Source: Euzebyella marina (lineage in GTDB: Bacteria > Bacteroidota > Bacteroidia > Flavobacteriales > Flavobacteriaceae). Taken from it: a DNA stretch of 64,000 nucleotides. This document shows positions 61,909 through 64,000 of this stretch, one piece after another. The stretch is from positions 1,922,001 to 1,986,000 of the forward strand of contig NZ_JACYFK010000001.1 of NCBI RefSeq assembly GCF_014855515.1, given 5' to 3'. Both the position numbers and the translations under genes were made by a program. Position 1 is the stretch's first letter; each line of letters begins with the position of its first letter. The notes below the pieces were generated by a model, which searched no databases, had not been told where the DNA came from, and was given only the letters and a program-made list of their open reading frames with translations.

Positions 61909-62886
61909 ATGGACTATAAAGATGACATTCTCGGTACTATTGGCAATACCCCGTTAGTTAAACTTAATAAGTTAACGGCCAATTTGCCCTGTCTTGTCTT
62001 GGCCAAATACGAAACTTTCAATCCCGGAAATTCGGTGAAAGACCGTATGGCTCTGCAAATGATAGAAGATGCCGAAAACGAAGGTCTTCTTCAACCGGGC
62101 GGAACCATTATAGAAGCCACTTCTGGTAATACGGGCATGGGTCTGGCACTGGCAGCAACCGTCAAAGGTTATCGACTTATATGTGTTATAAGTGACAAGC
62201 AGTCAAAAGAGAAGGTAGATATTCTAAGAGCTATGGGTAGCGAAGTACATGTATGTCCCAGTAATGTCTCTCCCGATGACCCTGAGAGTTATTATTCGAC
62301 TGCGAGAAGGTTGGCCGCCGAAATCGATGATGCCTGGTACGTTAATCAATATGACAATCCGTCGAACTCAAAGGCGCATTACCTGAGCACCGGTCCTGAA
62401 ATTTGGGAACAAACCGATGGCAAGATTACGCATTTTGTGGTGGGCGTAGGTACCGGAGGCACCATATCAGGTGTTGGTAAATTTTTAAAGGAGAAGAACC
62501 CTAATATTAAGATTTGGGGTGTTGATACCTATGGTTCGGTCTTTAAGAAGTATCACGAAACAGGTATTTTTGATGAAAACGAGATTTACCCCTACGTTAC
62601 TGAGGGTATTGGCGAAGATATACTTCCTAAAAATGTAGATTTTAGTTTGATTGATGGCTTTACCAAGGTCACCGATCAAGATGCCGCTGTCTATACCCAA
62701 AAGCTGGCTCAAGAAGAGGCTATGTTCTTGGGCAATTCGGCAGGTGCTGCTATTAAAGGGGTGTTGCAGTTAGAGAATCATTTCAACAAAGAAGACATAG
62801 TAGTGGTTTTGTTTCACGACCACGGTAGTCGTTATGTTGGTAAGATGTTCAACGAAGATTGGATGAAGGAACAAGGTTTTAAATAA
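61909..62886 (+). CDS. PLP-dependent cysteine synthase family enzyme, cystathionine beta-synthase-type
   Basis: A 325-residue pyridoxal-phosphate enzyme. The PLP Lys lies in GNSVKDRMAL, the phosphate-binding loop is ATSGNTGMGLALAA and GVGTGGTISGVGKF is the second loop. The C-terminal TEGIGEDILPKN and LFHDHGSRYVGKMF segments resemble cystathionine beta-synthase more than CysK, but there is no CBS regulatory domain. The exact reaction (cysteine or cystathionine synthesis) cannot be settled here. It lies 13 bases before the epimerase gene. Confidence 0.88.
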   Translation: MDYKDDILGTIGNTPLVKLNKLTANLPCLVLAKYETFNPGNSVKDRMALQMIEDAENEGLLQPGGTIIEATSGNTGMGLALAATVKGYRLICVISDKQSKEKVDILRAMGSEVHVCPSNVSPDDPESYYSTARRLAAEIDDAWYVNQYDNPSNSKAHYLSTGPEIWEQTDGKITHFVVGVGTGGTISGVGKFLKEKNPNIKIWGVDTYGSVFKKYHETGIFDENEIYPYVTEGIGEDILPKNVDFSLIDGFTKVTDQDAAVYTQKLAQEEAMFLGNSAGAAIKGVLQLENHFNKEDIVVVLFHDHGSRYVGKMFNEDWMKEQGFK

Positions 62887-62899
62887 ATGAATTGATGCT

Positions 62900-63679
62900 A
62901 TGGTAAAACTTAAATTGGATAACCAAACAGTTCGTATCGATGCTGGAGAGTTGGTAGGTTATGAACTAGATGGGTATGAAATTATTCACCAAAAGGGGAG
63001 TCCCGGGTGGAGGAATTCAGACACCGAGATGTTTCCTATTATAGGTCCTACTGCTGATGCAGGTTTTATGGTGCAGACTCCTAGAGATTTGGCAGTACAG
63101 GATCAACACGGTTTGCTTCGAGAACTCAAATATGAACTTGTAGACAGTTCAGATACCCATGCCGAGTTTCACAAGACATATAAAGAGCGAACACCGGTAG
63201 TGAACAGCAAATTTCCCGAAAAATCAACCAGACAATATCTGTTTTATACCTATAGTTTCAATTTCGTAAAAAAATATAGGCTGTTGCCCGAAGGTTTAGA
63301 AATTACTTTTACCATAGCAGGAGAACGCGACACGCCTTTTATGTTGGGCTATCATCCGGCATTCAAAATCTATACGAAGGATGCTACTGTGGAGGCTAAT
63401 GGCAAAACCATTACCTTGAACGATATCATTTCGGTAGGGAGTAGGGCCTTGCAAGTGCCAAATTGTACTGAGATCGTCTTAAGTGATCAAAAGGCTGTAC
63501 GAATTGAAACCGAAGGCTTTGACAATTTTATGTTATGGACGGAAGTTGAAAACATGCTCTGTATCGAGCCGATTACTTTTTACCCCTATGCGGTCGAACA
63601 AAAAAACTTGCACGAAGGCTTTCAATTTTTGAAAGATAAAGATGAGTTATTCAAAGTTCTGATTACTCCGATTGATTGA
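62900..63679 (+). CDS. aldose 1-epimerase family protein (LacX-like)
   Basis: A 259-residue galactose-mutarotase-fold protein. QDQHGLLRELKYEL with a His, FMLGYHPAFKIY with the catalytic His, and the C-terminal CIEPITFYP with the catalytic Glu match the family that interconverts alpha and beta anomers of sugars. The sugar is unknown. It follows the PLP enzyme closely, and the next gene starts 2 bases after its stop. Confidence 0.88.
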   Translation: MVKLKLDNQTVRIDAGELVGYELDGYEIIHQKGSPGWRNSDTEMFPIIGPTADAGFMVQTPRDLAVQDQHGLLRELKYELVDSSDTHAEFHKTYKERTPVVNSKFPEKSTRQYLFYTYSFNFVKKYRLLPEGLEITFTIAGERDTPFMLGYHPAFKIYTKDATVEANGKTITLNDIISVGSRALQVPNCTEIVLSDQKAVRIETEGFDNFMLWTEVENMLCIEPITFYPYAVEQKNLHEGFQFLKDKDELFKVLITPID

Positions 63680-63681
63680 TT

Positions 63682-64000
63682 ATGAACGATAAGCTGAAAA
63701 AATTCTACGGGTATCTTTTTGAGGAAGAACTTTTTAAAGAGATTGATAAACTAGGTCTTCTAAAATCGATTTCGCAGGGAACGATTATTATGGATATTGG
63801 TCAAACGATAACACATATGCCTTTGCTTCTAGAGGGTGCTATCAAAATAATTCGTGAAGATGAAAACGGTGACGAGCTTTTGCTGTATTTTTTAGAGCAG
63901 GGCGACACTTGCGCAATGACCTTGTCTTGCTGTATGGGCCAGCATAAAAGTGAAATACGTGCGATTGCCGAAAGCGATACCGAGCTATTGATGATTCCCG
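63682..64000 (+). CDS. Crp/Fnr family transcriptional regulator (partial, cut by window end)
   Basis: The first 106 codons of a regulator starting ATG at 63682 (MNDKLKKFYGYLFEEELFK). The cyclic-nucleotide-binding-type beta-roll is visible: IIMDIGQTITHMPLLLEGAIKIIREDENGDELLLYFLEQGDTCAMTL. CSCC-type residues (LSCCMG) follow. The helix-turn-helix lies beyond the window. The ligand is unknown. Confidence 0.85.
   Translation, partial: MNDKLKKFYGYLFEEELFKEIDKLGLLKSISQGTIIMDIGQTITHMPLLLEGAIKIIREDENGDELLLYFLEQGDTCAMTLSCCMGQHKSEIRAIAESDTELLMIP

Overview
The window is chromosomal DNA from a member of the Bacteroidota, most likely a marine Flavobacteriaceae; I do not commit to a genus. Three things point there. 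Many genes are preceded by the Bacteroidota -7 promoter element TAnnTTTG, with few Shine-Dalgarno sequences. The translation and secretion operon runs secY-infA-rpmJ-rpsM without adk or map, and L17 has a long acidic tail. The accessory content (FecI/FecR/TonB receptor set, many lipoproteins with a Cys at residues 17-23, DUF1080 and NamZ proteins) is also typical. I see no rRNA, tRNA, CRISPR array, insertion sequence, phage gene or recognisable defence island.

Layout. Positions 1-9411 are the spc and alpha ribosomal operons, rpmC to rplQ, one continuous plus-strand unit closed by a strong terminator. The three widest gaps inside it (before rpsH, rpsD and rplQ) each hold an inverted repeat; the one before rpsD is an elaborate candidate uS4 leader. 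Positions 9475-15160 carry carA, eno, a GT5 glycogen synthase-like gene and gltA, mostly single transcription units with their own promoters and terminators. Positions 15173-18019 hold two amidinotransferase-fold enzymes (one CtlX-like), an ACT protein and an Lrp/AsnC regulator, probably an arginine/citrulline module, followed by metE. Positions 20613-23880 encode a di-heme cytochrome c, a [2Fe-2S] subunit and a Tat-exported molybdopterin subunit: an isoquinoline-1-oxidoreductase-like periplasmic dehydrogenase. Facing it are a phosphotriesterase-family protein and a DUF3050 protein.

Positions 25967-30395 are minus-strand: a small membrane protein with a MarR regulator whose control region contains GTAAC/GTTAC sites, then a BCCT transporter, a DUF2867 SDR protein and an unknown protein in one operon. 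argS and a methyltransferase follow. Positions 33014-37041 form a FecI/FecR/TonB-receptor trans-envelope signalling set, divergent from a highly acidic lipoprotein built of two internal duplications. ffh and folD are next, then a 55-residue lipoprotein gene (41046-41213), an MFS transporter, and a sugar module (DUF1080 lipoprotein, Gfo/Idh/MocA oxidoreductase, aldo/keto reductase) interrupted by a cluster of five small hairpins.

Positions 46309-51847 are small metabolic genes with two HxlR regulators, each beside palindromes shared with a divergent target gene. The rest holds a lipoprotein, a HerA-like ATPase, queE, a membrane metalloprotease with a methyltransferase, a Cys-cluster protein, a GyrI-like protein, an SMR transporter, a fatty-acid hydroxylase family protein, a BLUF photoreceptor, a NamZ muramidase lipoprotein divergent from an ABC permease with a TTG start, a CBS-type PLP enzyme, an aldose epimerase, and the start of a Crp/Fnr regulator cut by the window end.

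Most genes are ordinary core functions. The observations most worth following are the candidate uS4 leader, the duplicated acidic lipoprotein beside the FecIR system, the hairpin cluster at 45143-45319, the two-codon reading frame before the permease, and the regulator operator pairs.
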